DNA of 51,509 bases from Lactiplantibacillus brownii (GCF_031085375.1 NZ_JAVCWF010000003.1:1-51509); one strand, 5' to 3'; counted from the stretch's first letter, positions 24,635 to 33,091 are shown. Made by a program: numbers and translations. The notes: a model not told the origin generated them from the letters alone.

Positions 24635-25677
24635 GGTAGATTGCAAATTTAATCCGAATTTTTGGACAAATTTGTCAGCATAACCTGATACGGTGTTTGC
24701 CAGTCGAGTATTTTAAGCGGTCGCTGGTTAATTTGGAGTAACGTCGTCGTTAAATCTTGAGCACTAATGTGCTCAAAACGAGTCCCTTTAGGATAAAAAT
24801 AACGTAAATTCCGATTAAAGCGTTCATTACTACCACGTTCAGCTGGCGTATAAGCATGGCAGTAATAGGTCTTAATACCATATTGTGATTCAAGTGATAC
24901 TAGCCCACTAAACTCAGTGCCACGGTCCACAGTAAAGCTGTGCACCGGACCATTAAAAGTGGTTAGGAACTTAGTTAGTGCTTCATTAACAGTCGCTGTC
25001 GTCCGATCTTTTAACCGGTATGCCCAAAGGAACCGTGATTTGCGATCGATTAAAGTTAATAAAACTGCCTTACTATGCCCACGAGGACCAACGACTGTAT
25101 CTAGTTCAAAATCGCCGATGCGATTACGTTGATTAATCATCATGGGACGCTGTTCAATTGATCGCCCCAAAGATTGATTATATTTGGATCGTTGGTCAAC
25201 GTTACGCCGTTGGCGTACGCCATGTTCAGGTAGATCATTCAAGGAGAAACCAATTCTCCCCTGATTTAGCCAATTATAAATAGATTTAGTAGCTAGTTTA
25301 AATTCGTGAGCAATCATTCCTGGTGACCAGCTTAGACGTAAATGGTTGAGAATTTTTTGCTTTAACTCATCGCTCAGCTTAGTTTTCCGACCACATCGTG
25401 ATCGCTTGTATTCGGCATCTGTTTGTGCTAATTCAGCCTGATAAGGTTGACATCGAGATAATTCATAAGAAATTGTTGACGGTGATCGGTTCAGCCGAAC
25501 GCCCATTTGGATATTGGACAGCCCTAGTTCACAAAAGGTTTCGATTTTAATTCGTTCGGAATAGGTTATACTAGACAAAAGATCAGCTCCTAAAAGATGG
25601 GTTTGTGGTAAACACCATTTTAAAGGAAGCTGATCTTTTTTGTCCGAACAGCGTTCGGATTAATTTTACAATCTACC
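24635..25677 (-). mobile_element. ISLpl1-like IS30-family element, copy 2 (intact)
   Basis: 1043 bp with the same terminal repeats as copy 1 (GGTAGATTGCAAATTTAATC at 24635; ...ACAATCTACC ending at 25677). It lies directly upstream of the collapsed fab cluster's promoter region and in the same orientation as copy 1. Confidence 0.92.
24649..25578 (-). CDS. IS30-family transposase
   Basis: A 309-aa DDE transposase. The N-terminal helix-turn-helix is SNIQMGVRLNRSPSTISYEL, followed by a second one around LSWSPGMIAHEFKLATKSIYNWL. The catalytic triad is Asp in IGDFELDTVVGP (~170), Asp in HSFTVDRGTEFSG (~228) and Glu in AERGSNERFNRNLRYF (~267). The full length matches IS30-family members of lactobacilli. 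The stop lies 14 bp inside the left terminal repeat. It should be active and could mobilise both copies and the DNA between them. Confidence 0.93.
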   Translation of the reverse strand: MSSITYSERIKIETFCELGLSNIQMGVRLNRSPSTISYELSRCQPYQAELAQTDAEYKRSRCGRKTKLSDELKQKILNHLRLSWSPGMIAHEFKLATKSIYNWLNQGRIGFSLNDLPEHGVRQRRNVDQRSKYNQSLGRSIEQRPMMINQRNRIGDFELDTVVGPRGHSKAVLLTLIDRKSRFLWAYRLKDRTTATVNEALTKFLTTFNGPVHSFTVDRGTEFSGLVSLESQYGIKTYYCHAYTPAERGSNERFNRNLRYFYPKGTRFEHISAQDLTTTLLQINQRPLKILDWQTPYQVMLTNLSKNSD

Positions 25678-25749
25678 TAATAAGCACAACAAAACTTAAA
25701 AACATAAGAGCAAGCAGGTGGATCAAGGCGTGCAACGTTAACCAGTTGT

Positions 25750-25856
25750 TATGCTATACTGTGAGTGCCCATATGAACAAGGATTCCTATGTCGAGCTAT
25801 ATGACGATATTAAACAACCGCTAGCTTGCGGAGCTAAAGCGGCTATTTTTTATTAG
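25750..25856 (+). ncRNA. Remnant of a type I antitoxin RNA
   Basis: A TATACT box (around 25755) is followed by a short stretch ending in the hairpin AACCGCTAGCTTGCGGAGCTAAAGCGG and a T run, very like the end of the antisense RNA at 40766-40883. The convergent toxin reading frame expected on the minus strand is absent or decayed. Confidence 0.45.
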
Positions 25857-25956
25857 CATGTAGGCACCATTATTTATGAAGACCACTTTTAAATTAAAAG
25901 CAGCTCATATTATGTATTATCTGGTGCTCAAATAACTCTTGAATTAGGAATCAAAC

Positions 25957-27141
25957 TCATGTAAAACTGGCATTCACTAATTTATAAATGCTGTTATGAC
26001 GGGGATCGTTTAGTGTATTCCCCACGTATGTGGGGGTGATCCTTGCTAAATGGCCACAAAGCCCGTCATAATTTTGAACTTGTGATTTGTCGAGCCGCAA
26101 GTATTGCTTGGCAACTTTAAAGTAATTCTCAATTTGCCATCTTCGGGCGTATAGTTGAATGATCTCTTGTGGCTGAAGGCCTAACTGAGTCGTTGCCAGT
26201 ACTAGGTAGTCATCTTGACGGGCCCGATTAGCCACAAATACCAAGCGAAGCTTGAATTTTTGGTTCCCGACGTGCGCTTCGACAAAGCAGCTGTATTGAT
26301 AAGCTTGCTTGGGTTGATATTTTGAGGCCTGCAGTCGCTTGTATAATGCTTTAACTGAATATTGCCGTCCGCGATATTGATAGTAAATTTTGCTGGACCG
26401 TTTAAGCATGCCCACGCCGTTTAATCCCAACTTGGTTAATTCATAGAACATTTTTGGTGAGCTATACCAGCTATCAAATAACACATAGTCAGCTAGAACG
26501 CCATTTGCGAGGGCTTGCTTGACAAGTTGCAATGAAACGAGGTTCATTTTTTGCTGTGCTTGGCGACGTCTCCGGCCAGCAATTGTTCGTTGATCGGTTG
26601 TTTTAGCTGATTTTCCAAGGACGTTTTGTGGCTTCTTGGAAGACATTAATGCAAAGTTGATCGGTAAGAATGTATTGGCGTCACTCCAACCCAAAGTTAA
26701 AGCCCGGTATCCCTTAATATATAACTGTTTGTCATGGTCAAAGACTCGCGCTAGTAATTCGGTTTGGGTGGCGTACTCACGGGAAAAGAGTGTATCGTCA
26801 ATGATCAATGCTAACCGCCGCCGGCGGTCAATAAACGGTCGTAAATGCTTGATTAAATGACTCCCAACTTGACAAATCAAGCGTTGCCAATTGATCCGGC
26901 CATCGTTCAAATTATTTCTGACGGTGCGACTGGTAAAGTTAGGTGTTTCATGGGCTCGATAAAGCGAGCGTCCCAGGAACTTTGTCGTGAGCAGCCATTC
27001 AATGACCTTCATCAAGCTGATTTCTGAATGCCGGCGATAATTCACCAACTTGGTGAGTTTAGATAGACCAATGAGGGAAGTAAATTGATGAACAATATTG
27101 TGAAGCTCGTTTTCTGTATTTTTTTGTCTTATAATATTCAT
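25957..27141 (-). pseudogene. IS4-family transposase with its 3' end replaced
   Basis: A DDE transposase of about 365 recognisable residues starting at ATG 27141 (AAAGGAG upstream). Catalytic residues: Asp in LIIDDTLFSR (~120), Asp in VLFDSWYSS (~222) and the IS4 signature YARRWQIENYFKVAK (Y-x2-R-x3-E-x6-K, ~328). After GLCGHLA the normal C-terminal tail is gone; the next ~30 codons (26042-25957) are CRISPR-repeat and flanking DNA read by chance. The element's right (3') terminal repeat is therefore missing, and the gene is likely inactive. The left end lies somewhere in 27142-27300, where I find no certain terminal repeat. It separates the two fab clusters. Confidence 0.78.
26015..26042 (+). 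CRISPR. Single type I-E-like CRISPR repeat
   Basis: A 28-bp sequence GTATTCCCCACGTATG...GTGATCC with the palindrome CCCCAC-GTAT-GTGGGG, matching the repeats of type I-E arrays in lactobacilli as I remember them. Only one copy is present, fused to the truncated IS4 transposase gene, whose tail translates it as RITPTYVGNT. No cas genes are in the window. Confidence 0.75.
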
Positions 27142-27306
27142 GACGTAAGTCTCCTTTGTATCTTGGTTTTGGTCGACTAAAGTATACAACGCAGGAGAGC
27201 TTGCGTTTATTTTTTTGCCAAAAAAGCCAATAACCACACGCCTTTGGCGTGATTATTAGCTTTCAAGTTTCAGTTCTTAGTTTTATCGGTTATTACGCCA
27301 TTAACC

Positions 27307-27343
27307 AAAATAGTTTGAATTTCAAACTATTTTAGGTTATGAT
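27307..27343 (+). promoter_or_regulatory. FabT-like operator over the first fab promoter
   Basis: A perfect 27-bp palindrome: AAAATAGTTTGAA (27307-27319), central T, TTCAAACTATTTT (27321-27333). It overlaps a promoter TTGAAT (27315-27320), 17-bp spacer, TATGAT (27338-27343). The TTTGA...TCAAA core is that of FabT sites in streptococci. It is 163 bp upstream of fabZ. Confidence 0.75.
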
Positions 27344-27394
27344 GTGAGATGTTCAAAATTTGGACATGGATGAAGTGAAATCAACCAAATTTTT

Positions 27395-27424
27395 TTGACA
27401 ATTTAGTTCGAAAGTCGAATTAAT
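27395..27424 (+). promoter_or_regulatory. Second promoter and operator-like palindrome before fabZ
   Basis: TTGACA (27395-27400) and ATTAAT (27419-27424) are 18 bp apart. Between them is the palindrome TTCGA-AAG-TCGAA (27407-27419). A repressor bound there would block polymerase. It may be a second, weaker FabT site. Confidence 0.5.
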
Positions 27425-27469
27425 CTGGCGTGATACTTGATCAGTTTTGCAACCGAAAGGAAGAAAGCA

Positions 27470-27916
27470 ATGAGTGTATTAGATGCAGCTAAAATTATGG
27501 ATCTAATTCCCAATCGATATCCAATTTTGTTTATGGATAAAGTCGATGAATTAAATCCGGGTGAATCGATCGTTTGTACCAAAAACGTCACAATTAACGA
27601 GGAATTTTTCCAAGGCCATTTTCCTGGAAATCCAGTTATGCCCGGCGTATTAATTATCGAGTCGCTTGCTCAAGCAGCTTCGATTTTAATTCTCAAGACG
27701 GAAAAATATCGTGGCAAGACAGCTTACCTTGGTGCCATTGATAATGCCAAATTCAGAAAAGTTGTTCGTCCGGGTGATGTTTTGAAGCTACATGTTGAAA
27801 TGGAAAAACAGCGTGACAACATGGGTAAAGTTAAATGCGCTGCCAAAGTTGAAGACAAAGTGGCTTGTTCCGCCGACTTAACGTTCATTGTTCCAAATCC
27901 AGATAAAAAGATTTAG
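27470..27916 (+). CDS. fabZ: 3-hydroxyacyl-ACP dehydratase (FabZ1)
   Basis: A 148-aa dehydratase with the intact active site GHFPGNPVMPG (His50) and Glu64 in VLIIESLAQ. NRYPILFMDKVDEL and KFRKVVRPGDVLKLHVEME are conserved. It catalyses the dehydration step of each elongation round. ATG 27470 follows AAAGGAAG (27456-27463); in-frame upstream codons lack a site. First gene of the complete 13-gene operon, behind two operator-bearing promoters. It is a close relative of the copy at 23841-24284 and has the same family-specific N-terminus (SVL-A--IM-LIPNRYPILFMD), so the two clusters share an ancestor. Confidence 0.94.
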   Translation: MSVLDAAKIMDLIPNRYPILFMDKVDELNPGESIVCTKNVTINEEFFQGHFPGNPVMPGVLIIESLAQAASILILKTEKYRGKTAYLGAIDNAKFRKVVRPGDVLKLHVEMEKQRDNMGKVKCAAKVEDKVACSADLTFIVPNPDKKI

Positions 27917-27944
27917 ACCGAGAGTGAATGAGGAGATTTAATGA

Positions 27945-28412
27945 ATGAATTCGACGAGTGATGAAATTAAAGATGATTACAATTTCATAAGTGAGGCTTT
28001 GATAGATATTTATGATCAGATAATGCGAATTGAAGAGAGTGAAATTCGAAAGAGTCGATTTAAGGACATCACTGCAAAAGAATTGCATCTTATTCATACA
28101 ATTGGCCTTCATGATCGGAAAATAACTTCAGAAGTATCACGTGTTTTGAAGTTAAGTAAAGGGACGTTAACTGCCAATCTTAATAACCTTGAGAAAAAAG
28201 GCTACATCATTCGAATGATTAACCAACAGGACCGTCGGATTATCAACCTTGGGCTGACGAGTAAGGGCAGATTGCTTTATCGTGCCCACTATGCGTTCCA
28301 TCGCCAGTTGGTTGAAAGTTGCTTAAAGGGATTTGACGGATCCGATATTCGAAAGATGCGGCAGGCATTGGTTAACGTTGAGAAATTTATTGACGAGGTT
28401 TCATCAAAATGA
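27945..28412 (+). CDS. fabT: MarR-family regulator, FabT-like
   Basis: A 155-aa winged-helix protein placed between fabZ and fabH, the position of fabT in streptococci and lactobacilli. The DNA-binding part is ITSEVSRVLKLSKGTLTANLNNLEKKGYIIRMINQQDRRIINLGLTSKG (residues ~63-110), with the MarR wing D-R-R. The N- and C-terminal helices would form the dimer and bind acyl-ACP. Known FabT proteins repress the fab operon when long-chain acyl-ACP or exogenous fatty acid is abundant. GGAG (27932-27935) precedes the ATG, and the stop overlaps fabH by 4 bases (ATGA). Likely targets are the palindromes at 27307-27333, 27407-27419 and possibly 24501-24537. The name is by context and family. Confidence 0.82.
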   Translation: MNSTSDEIKDDYNFISEALIDIYDQIMRIEESEIRKSRFKDITAKELHLIHTIGLHDRKITSEVSRVLKLSKGTLTANLNNLEKKGYIIRMINQQDRRIINLGLTSKGRLLYRAHYAFHRQLVESCLKGFDGSDIRKMRQALVNVEKFIDEVSSK

Positions 28413-29392
28413 AATTTGAAGATTTTAAAATAGTAGCTACGGCGAGTCAAGTGCCTGAGCGAGTTGTTGATAATCATGAACTTTCAACGATGATGGACAC
28501 CTCTGATGAGTGGATCGTTAAGCGAACGGGAATTAAGCGTCGGCATATTGCCGTTACTGAAACTACAAGCTCACTTTGTACCAGCGTTGCTCAGCAATTA
28601 CTTGCTCAAAGCGAACTGCAGCCTGACGATATTGATTTGATCGTTGTTGCAACCATGTCACCTGATTATTTAACACCTTCTACCAGTGCAACTGTGCAAG
28701 GAAACATTGGTGCTACTAAGGCGATGGCGTTTGATATTGATGCAGCCTGCTCAGGGTTTGTTTATGGATTGAAGCTAATTCGGCAAATGCTGATGGCAGA
28801 TCATAAAAAGAATGCCATTTTAATTGGTGGTGAAACGTTAAGTAAGCTTTTGGATTGGTCTGATCGATCCACTGCCGTTTTGTTTGGTGATGGTGCCGGT
28901 GGGGTTTTGGTTACGAACGAGACAACTGCTGATGGGTCATATCTTGCAGATAGTATGACAACCCTTGGCAGTCTTGGTGGCTATTTAACGGCTGGTAAGA
29001 CTGGTCAGCCATCACCATTTTCATCAGATCATCAACCATTCAAGCCGTTCTTTAAGATGAATGGTCGGCGTGTTTATCAATTCGCGGTTAAGAATGTTCC
29101 CGATTCGGTTAACCATGCATTATCGGTGGCTAAATTAGCACCGACAGATGTTGACCACTATGTCCTTCATCAAGCGAACGTTCGAATTGTCGAGCGGATT
29201 GCGGATGAACTCGAGCTGCCAATGACCAAATTTCCGGTTAACATCGGTGAATTTGGGAATACCGCAGCTGCCAGCGAACCGATCTTGTTGGATCAGCTAG
29301 TAAAACACAACATTATCAAACGTGGCGATACAATTGCGTTAAGTGGCTTCGGTGGTGGCTTAACAGTTGGAACCATGTTACTGACTTATTAA
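28409..29392 (+). CDS. fabH: 3-oxoacyl-ACP synthase III (FabH)
   Basis: A 327-aa initiating ketoacyl synthase. Cys114 in DAACSGFVYG is the nucleophile; His in VLHQANVRI (~250) and Asn in FGNTAAASEP (~280) complete the triad. The C-terminal GFGGGLTVGTMLLTY is normal. It condenses acetyl-CoA with malonyl-ACP, setting the rate and the starter unit of synthesis. Its ATG overlaps the fabT stop, so it is translationally coupled to the regulator. Compared with the FabH at 22780-23766 the order and motifs are the same, but the sequence differs throughout and is less GC-rich, so the two clusters come from different lineages rather than from a recent duplication. Confidence 0.95.
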   Translation: MKFEDFKIVATASQVPERVVDNHELSTMMDTSDEWIVKRTGIKRRHIAVTETTSSLCTSVAQQLLAQSELQPDDIDLIVVATMSPDYLTPSTSATVQGNIGATKAMAFDIDAACSGFVYGLKLIRQMLMADHKKNAILIGGETLSKLLDWSDRSTAVLFGDGAGGVLVTNETTADGSYLADSMTTLGSLGGYLTAGKTGQPSPFSSDHQPFKPFFKMNGRRVYQFAVKNVPDSVNHALSVAKLAPTDVDHYVLHQANVRIVERIADELELPMTKFPVNIGEFGNTAAASEPILLDQLVKHNIIKRGDTIALSGFGGGLTVGTMLLTY

Positions 29393-29456
29393 CGATATTG
29401 CTCATAGAAAATTAATTAATCAAATTAAAAACAAACAACTATATTGGAGGAAATTA

Positions 29457-29699
29457 ATGATGACTAAAGAAGAAGTATTTAACAAGGTAAAGGATATTAT
29501 CGTGGACCAATTGGATGTTGATGCAGACAAAATTACGATGACAACGAACTTTACCGAAGACTTAGCACTTGATAGTCTGGACGTTTTTGAAGTGATCGAT
29601 AAGATCGAAGACGAATATGATATCGAAATTGAAACTGACAAAGGTATGGAAACTGTTGGTGATTTGGTAGATTACGTTTTTAAACAACAAACTAAGTAG
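29457..29699 (+). CDS. acpP: Acyl carrier protein
   Basis: An 80-aa acidic carrier protein (79 if the second ATG at 29460 is used; GGAGG at 29446-29450 suits both). Ser40 in LALDSLDVFE receives phosphopantetheine. The middle 45 residues are almost identical to the AcpP of the other cluster, the ends differ. It carries the acyl chain between FabD, H, F, G, Z and I. There is a 64-bp gap from fabH with its own strong ribosome site, usual for the highly expressed acpP. No PPTase is encoded in this operon; the one at 20745-21296 or a chromosomal AcpS would activate it. Confidence 0.95.
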   Translation: MMTKEEVFNKVKDIIVDQLDVDADKITMTTNFTEDLALDSLDVFEVIDKIEDEYDIEIETDKGMETVGDLVDYVFKQQTK

Positions 29700-29708
29700 G
29701 TTGATACT

Positions 29709-30623
29709 TTGAGATTAAGTTATTTATTTAGCGGTCAGGGAAAACAATTTCCCGAGATGGGGCAGGACCTTTACCAACAAGAGGTAATTTATCGTCAAAC
29801 CATTGAGGAAGCTTCTGCTGCACTTAATATGGATTTGAGTAAATCAGAGGTTATGGATGATCCCAATAATGTCCAGGTCGCCATTGTCGCAATGAGTACC
29901 GGTATTTTTCGGATTCTTGAAAAAGAATTCGGATCACCAGTGGGCGCTGCTGGATTGAGCCTTGGCGAATATAGTGCAATTATAGCTGCTCGTGGTGTTC
30001 AGTTTGCTGATGCGCTAAAGCTGGTTCGTGATCGTTCTCGCTATATGGATAAAGCAGGAAAAGATCATCCGGGTAAAATGGCAGCTGTTCTTAAGGCAAA
30101 CGCTGATTTAGTCCGTGAAGCCTGCCGGGTTGGTGCTCAAGCAGGTGATATTTACCCAGCTAATTTTAATACCGATTCGCAGATTGTTATCGGGGGTACA
30201 CAGGCCGGTTTGGACGCAGCAACCACTTATCTTCATGAACATGGGATTAAGCGGGTTGTTCCGTTAAAAATGACGGTTGCTTCTCATACTCCGTTTATGC
30301 AAGAAGCAAGTGATTTATTAGCTGATCGAATTCAAACTGTTGACTTTCATGAGTTTAAGTTTCCTGTTATTAGTAATACAACAATGACCCAATTTGATGT
30401 TGCCAATATGAAACAGACGCTGGTTGATCAGTTGGTTAATCCGACCCATTTCATTGATTGCCTCAAAGCCTTAGTCAATTTGGGCAGTGATACGATGATT
30501 GAAATCGGTCCGGGTGATACGTTGATGAAGTTTGCAAAATCGTTATCAACTGTTGACACACTACATATTGATAGTGTTAAGACATTGAATGATGTCAGAT
30601 CAAATGTAAAGTTGGTGAAATAA
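29709..30623 (+). CDS. fabD: Malonyl-CoA:ACP transacylase (FabD)
   Basis: A 304-aa transacylase moving malonyl from CoA to AcpP. The oxyanion motif FSGQGKQFPEMG (residues 7-18), nucleophile Ser84 in AGLSLGEYSA, the Arg in RDRSRYM (~110), His in VASHTPFM (~193) and Gln/Gly near MIEIGPGDTL are all present. The start appears to be TTG 29709, since the sequence from LSYLFSGQG onward is the family start and no ATG or GTG is suitably placed. It is 9 bp after acpP and overlaps fabG by one base (TAATG). This is the complete version of the enzyme half preserved in the chimera at 21296-22471. Confidence 0.95.
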   Translation: MRLSYLFSGQGKQFPEMGQDLYQQEVIYRQTIEEASAALNMDLSKSEVMDDPNNVQVAIVAMSTGIFRILEKEFGSPVGAAGLSLGEYSAIIAARGVQFADALKLVRDRSRYMDKAGKDHPGKMAAVLKANADLVREACRVGAQAGDIYPANFNTDSQIVIGGTQAGLDAATTYLHEHGIKRVVPLKMTVASHTPFMQEASDLLADRIQTVDFHEFKFPVISNTTMTQFDVANMKQTLVDQLVNPTHFIDCLKALVNLGSDTMIEIGPGDTLMKFAKSLSTVDTLHIDSVKTLNDVRSNVKLVK

Positions 30624-31354
30624 TGAGTGAAGCAAAACAAATTGCATTAGTAACCGGTGCCGCAAAGGGGATCGGATTAGCGATTGCCAAAAGGCTTTCA
30701 AAAGATGGTATGACAGTTGTTTTAAATACGCACCATGCTTTAGATGATGATGTGAAGCAGCAATTAAGTGATCAGGGAGTTACTTTTGATAATTTGGTTG
30801 GCGACGTGGCCAACGAAGATGATGCCCAAGCAATGATTGACAGTTTGCTGGAAAAATATGGTCAAATTGATGTTTTAGTAAACAATGCGGGCATTAACCG
30901 CGACAAATTATTGAGCCGCACTAAGCTGTCGGATTTTAAAGCAGTTATTGACACAAATTTAATTGGCGCGTTTAACATGACCAAGTTTGCAATGAAGTCA
31001 ATGCAAAAGAGTCGTTCTGGTGTCATTGTCAACATTTCCAGTATTTCAGGCTTGCATGGTAATATTGGGCAGGCTAATTATTCCGCTAGTAAAGCTGGAC
31101 TAGTCGGTTTGACAAAAACAGCCGCTCGTGAAGGGGCTTTACGTAATATTCGTTGTAATGCTGTTGCTCCGGGAATGATTGAAACCGATATGACTGGAAA
31201 AATGAGCGAACGTCGTCAAAAAGAATTCACTGATCAAATTCCGTTGAAACGATTTGGCCGACCGGAAGAAATTGCCGACGCAGTTTCGTTCTTGGTGCAT
31301 AATGATTATTTAACAGGTCAAGTCATCACAATTGATGGTGGATTAACAATTTAA
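30623..31354 (+). CDS. fabG: 3-oxoacyl-ACP reductase (FabG)
   Basis: A 243-aa short-chain dehydrogenase. The NADPH loop is TGAAKGIGLA (residues 11-20), the NNAG motif is at 87-90, Ser140 lies in VNISSISG, and Tyr153/Lys157 in NYSASKAGL form the catalytic pair. It reduces 3-oxoacyl-ACP to 3-hydroxyacyl-ACP. The C-terminal FLVHNDYLTGQVITIDGGL is standard. It is coupled to fabD by a one-base overlap and followed by fabF after 20 bp with AAGGAG. The collapsed cluster has no fabG of its own; this is the only copy in the window. Confidence 0.95.
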   Translation: MSEAKQIALVTGAAKGIGLAIAKRLSKDGMTVVLNTHHALDDDVKQQLSDQGVTFDNLVGDVANEDDAQAMIDSLLEKYGQIDVLVNNAGINRDKLLSRTKLSDFKAVIDTNLIGAFNMTKFAMKSMQKSRSGVIVNISSISGLHGNIGQANYSASKAGLVGLTKTAAREGALRNIRCNAVAPGMIETDMTGKMSERRQKEFTDQIPLKRFGRPEEIADAVSFLVHNDYLTGQVITIDGGLTI

Positions 31355-31374
31355 TTGCTAAAGGAGATAAATTC

Positions 31375-32604
31375 ATGAACAGAGTCGTTGTTACTGGAAT
31401 GGGTGCCGTTACCCCACTCGGAAATGATGTTGATAGTTTTCTGACCAACTTATTAAATTCGAAGGTTGGCATTAATAAGATTACCAAATTTGATGCAGAA
31501 GCAACTGGAATTTCTGTTGCCGGTGAAGTCAAGGACTTTGACGCAATGAAGCGCTTGGACCGAAAAACCGCAAAGCGAAATGATCTGTTTGTCAATTACG
31601 CGCTATATAGTGCTCACGAAGCGATGGAAATGGCTGGCTTGAATGAAGACAATATCAAACCAGAGGAACTAGGCGTCATTTATGGTTCAGGAATTGGTGG
31701 TTTGACGACCATTCAAGAGCAAGTCATCAAGATGCACGACAAAGGACCTAAGCGGGTATCACCTCTCTTTGTGCCTAATTCCATTGTTAATATGGCTGCC
31801 GGTGATATTTCAATTGCCTTCAAGGCCCGTAACACCAGTCAAGCTATTGTGACTGCCTGTTCGTCAGGGACTAATGCAATTGGCAATGCCTTTGAATATA
31901 TTAAAGAAGGAAAAGCTGAGGCAATGATTGCAGGCGGAACTGAAGCTTCAGTAAATGAAATTGGTATTTCAGGATTTGCTGCAATTACGGCATTATCGAA
32001 GACCGAAGATCCAATGAAAGCGTCAATTCCGTTTGATAAAGACCGAAATGGTTTTGTAATGGGTGAAGGTTCTGGAACCCTGGTCTTGGAAAGTTATGAC
32101 CATGCCAAAGCACGTGGCGCTAAGATCCTTGCTGAGATTGTTGGTTATGGAACGACTAGTGATGCTTACCATATGACAGCGCCTGATCCAGAGGGAACCG
32201 GCGCTAAACGGGCAATGCAAATGGCCATTGACGAGGCTGAAATTGATGCCACTGATGTTGACTATATTAACGCGCACGGAACAAGTACTCATGCCAATGA
32301 CAGCGCTGAATCCAAGGCAATCAATGTGGTCTTCTCAAAGAATGATCATGTTAAGGTAAGCAGTACCAAAGGGATGACTGGCCACGCATTGGGCGCAGCC
32401 GGTGCGATTGAGGCTGTTGCAACAATCGGCGCAATTCAAAGAAACCAAATGCCGGTAAATGTGGGTGTTGTTAACCAAGATGAAGAATGTGATGTTGATT
32501 TAGTTGATGACACCAATAAGAAAACAACTGTTAACTATGCAATCAGTAACTCATTTGGATTTGGAGGACACAACGCTGTAATTGCATTTAAGGGATGTGA
32601 TTAA
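31375..32604 (+). CDS. fabF: 3-oxoacyl-ACP synthase II (FabF)
   Basis: A 409-aa elongation condensing enzyme. Cys162 in VTACSSGTNAIG is the nucleophile; His residues in NAHGTSTHAND (~300) and STKGMTGHALGAAG (~338) complete the Cys-His-His active site. VVVTGMGAVTPLG at the start and SFGFGGHNAVIAF at the end are diagnostic. It extends acyl-ACP by two carbons using malonyl-ACP, and in lactic acid bacteria also affects the length of unsaturated chains. AAAGGAG lies upstream of ATG 31375. The accB gene follows after 4 bp. No damage is visible. Confidence 0.96.
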   Translation: MNRVVVTGMGAVTPLGNDVDSFLTNLLNSKVGINKITKFDAEATGISVAGEVKDFDAMKRLDRKTAKRNDLFVNYALYSAHEAMEMAGLNEDNIKPEELGVIYGSGIGGLTTIQEQVIKMHDKGPKRVSPLFVPNSIVNMAAGDISIAFKARNTSQAIVTACSSGTNAIGNAFEYIKEGKAEAMIAGGTEASVNEIGISGFAAITALSKTEDPMKASIPFDKDRNGFVMGEGSGTLVLESYDHAKARGAKILAEIVGYGTTSDAYHMTAPDPEGTGAKRAMQMAIDEAEIDATDVDYINAHGTSTHANDSAESKAINVVFSKNDHVKVSSTKGMTGHALGAAGAIEAVATIGAIQRNQMPVNVGVVNQDEECDVDLVDDTNKKTTVNYAISNSFGFGGHNAVIAFKGCD

Positions 32605-32608
32605 AGTT

Positions 32609-33085
32609 ATGGACGAGAAGGAAATTGAACGGTTATTAGATAAGTTTGATAAATCATCACTCAAAAACTTTGAGTTAACGCAGGATGATTTTAAATTGGC
32701 ATTGAGTAAACGTGAGGCTGGTGACCAAGTTGTTGTAGGTGAGCCAACATTAACAACACCTAATGACACTGTTAGCGCACCTAAACCGACGTCAAAACAA
32801 TCACAGAATGAATCAACAACGCCAGCTGTTAATTCGGCAGCTGATGTCGCCGAAATTAAAGCACCGCTGGTAGGTGTTATCTATTTCGCGCCAAGTCCCG
32901 ATAAGCCTGCCTTTAAAAAGCAGGGCGATAAAGTTGAAAAAGGGGACGTTGTCTGCGTTATTGAAGCAATGAAGATGATCAATGAAGTTAAGAGTGATGT
33001 TTCAGGAACAATTTCAAATATCTTGGTTGAGGATGGCAGTATGGTTGAGTATGATCAACCACTGTTTCAAGTTAAGAAGGGATAG
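32609..33085 (+). CDS. accB: Biotin carboxyl carrier protein of acetyl-CoA carboxylase
   Basis: A 158-aa BCCP. The biotinylated Lys122 sits in VIEAMKMINEV, the invariant motif, within a C-terminal barrel (residues ~83-158). A Ser/Thr/Pro-rich linker (~45-80) joins it to an N-terminal helix starting MDEKEIERLLDKFDKSSLKNF, typical of AccB. This fixes the start at 32609, although the AAGGGA site is a little far upstream; a longer in-frame start at 32582 would overlap fabF and not match the family. It carries carboxyl-biotin from AccC to AccAD. BirA encoded at 11617 on the same plasmid could biotinylate it. Confidence 0.93.
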   Translation: MDEKEIERLLDKFDKSSLKNFELTQDDFKLALSKREAGDQVVVGEPTLTTPNDTVSAPKPTSKQSQNESTTPAVNSAADVAEIKAPLVGVIYFAPSPDKPAFKKQGDKVEKGDVVCVIEAMKMINEVKSDVSGTISNILVEDGSMVEYDQPLFQVKKG

Positions 33086-33091
33086 ATAATA

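Larger units (their letters stand above)
17019..25677. mobile_element. Candidate composite transposon with two direct ISLpl1-like copies
   Basis: Two 1043-bp copies in the same orientation enclose 6.57 kb carrying the thioesterase, lysR, DUF554 remnant, PPTase, fabDI chimera, acpP, fabH and fabZ. The left flank is inside the IS256-type transposase, and the right flank resumes a plausible reading of it, as expected if the whole block transposed together. I do not see a clean multi-base target duplication (at most 1 bp), so recombination between two separate insertions remains possible. Confidence 0.55.

Noticed and set aside
25982..26042. A full CRISPR array
   Set aside because: Only one repeat is present within several kilobases, with no second copy and no cas genes. 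It is reported as an orphan repeat, not an array.
27403..27591. Minus-strand ORF over the fabZ start
   Set aside because: Antisense of the FabZ N-terminus and promoter; the same shadow appears over the other fabZ (24115-24324).
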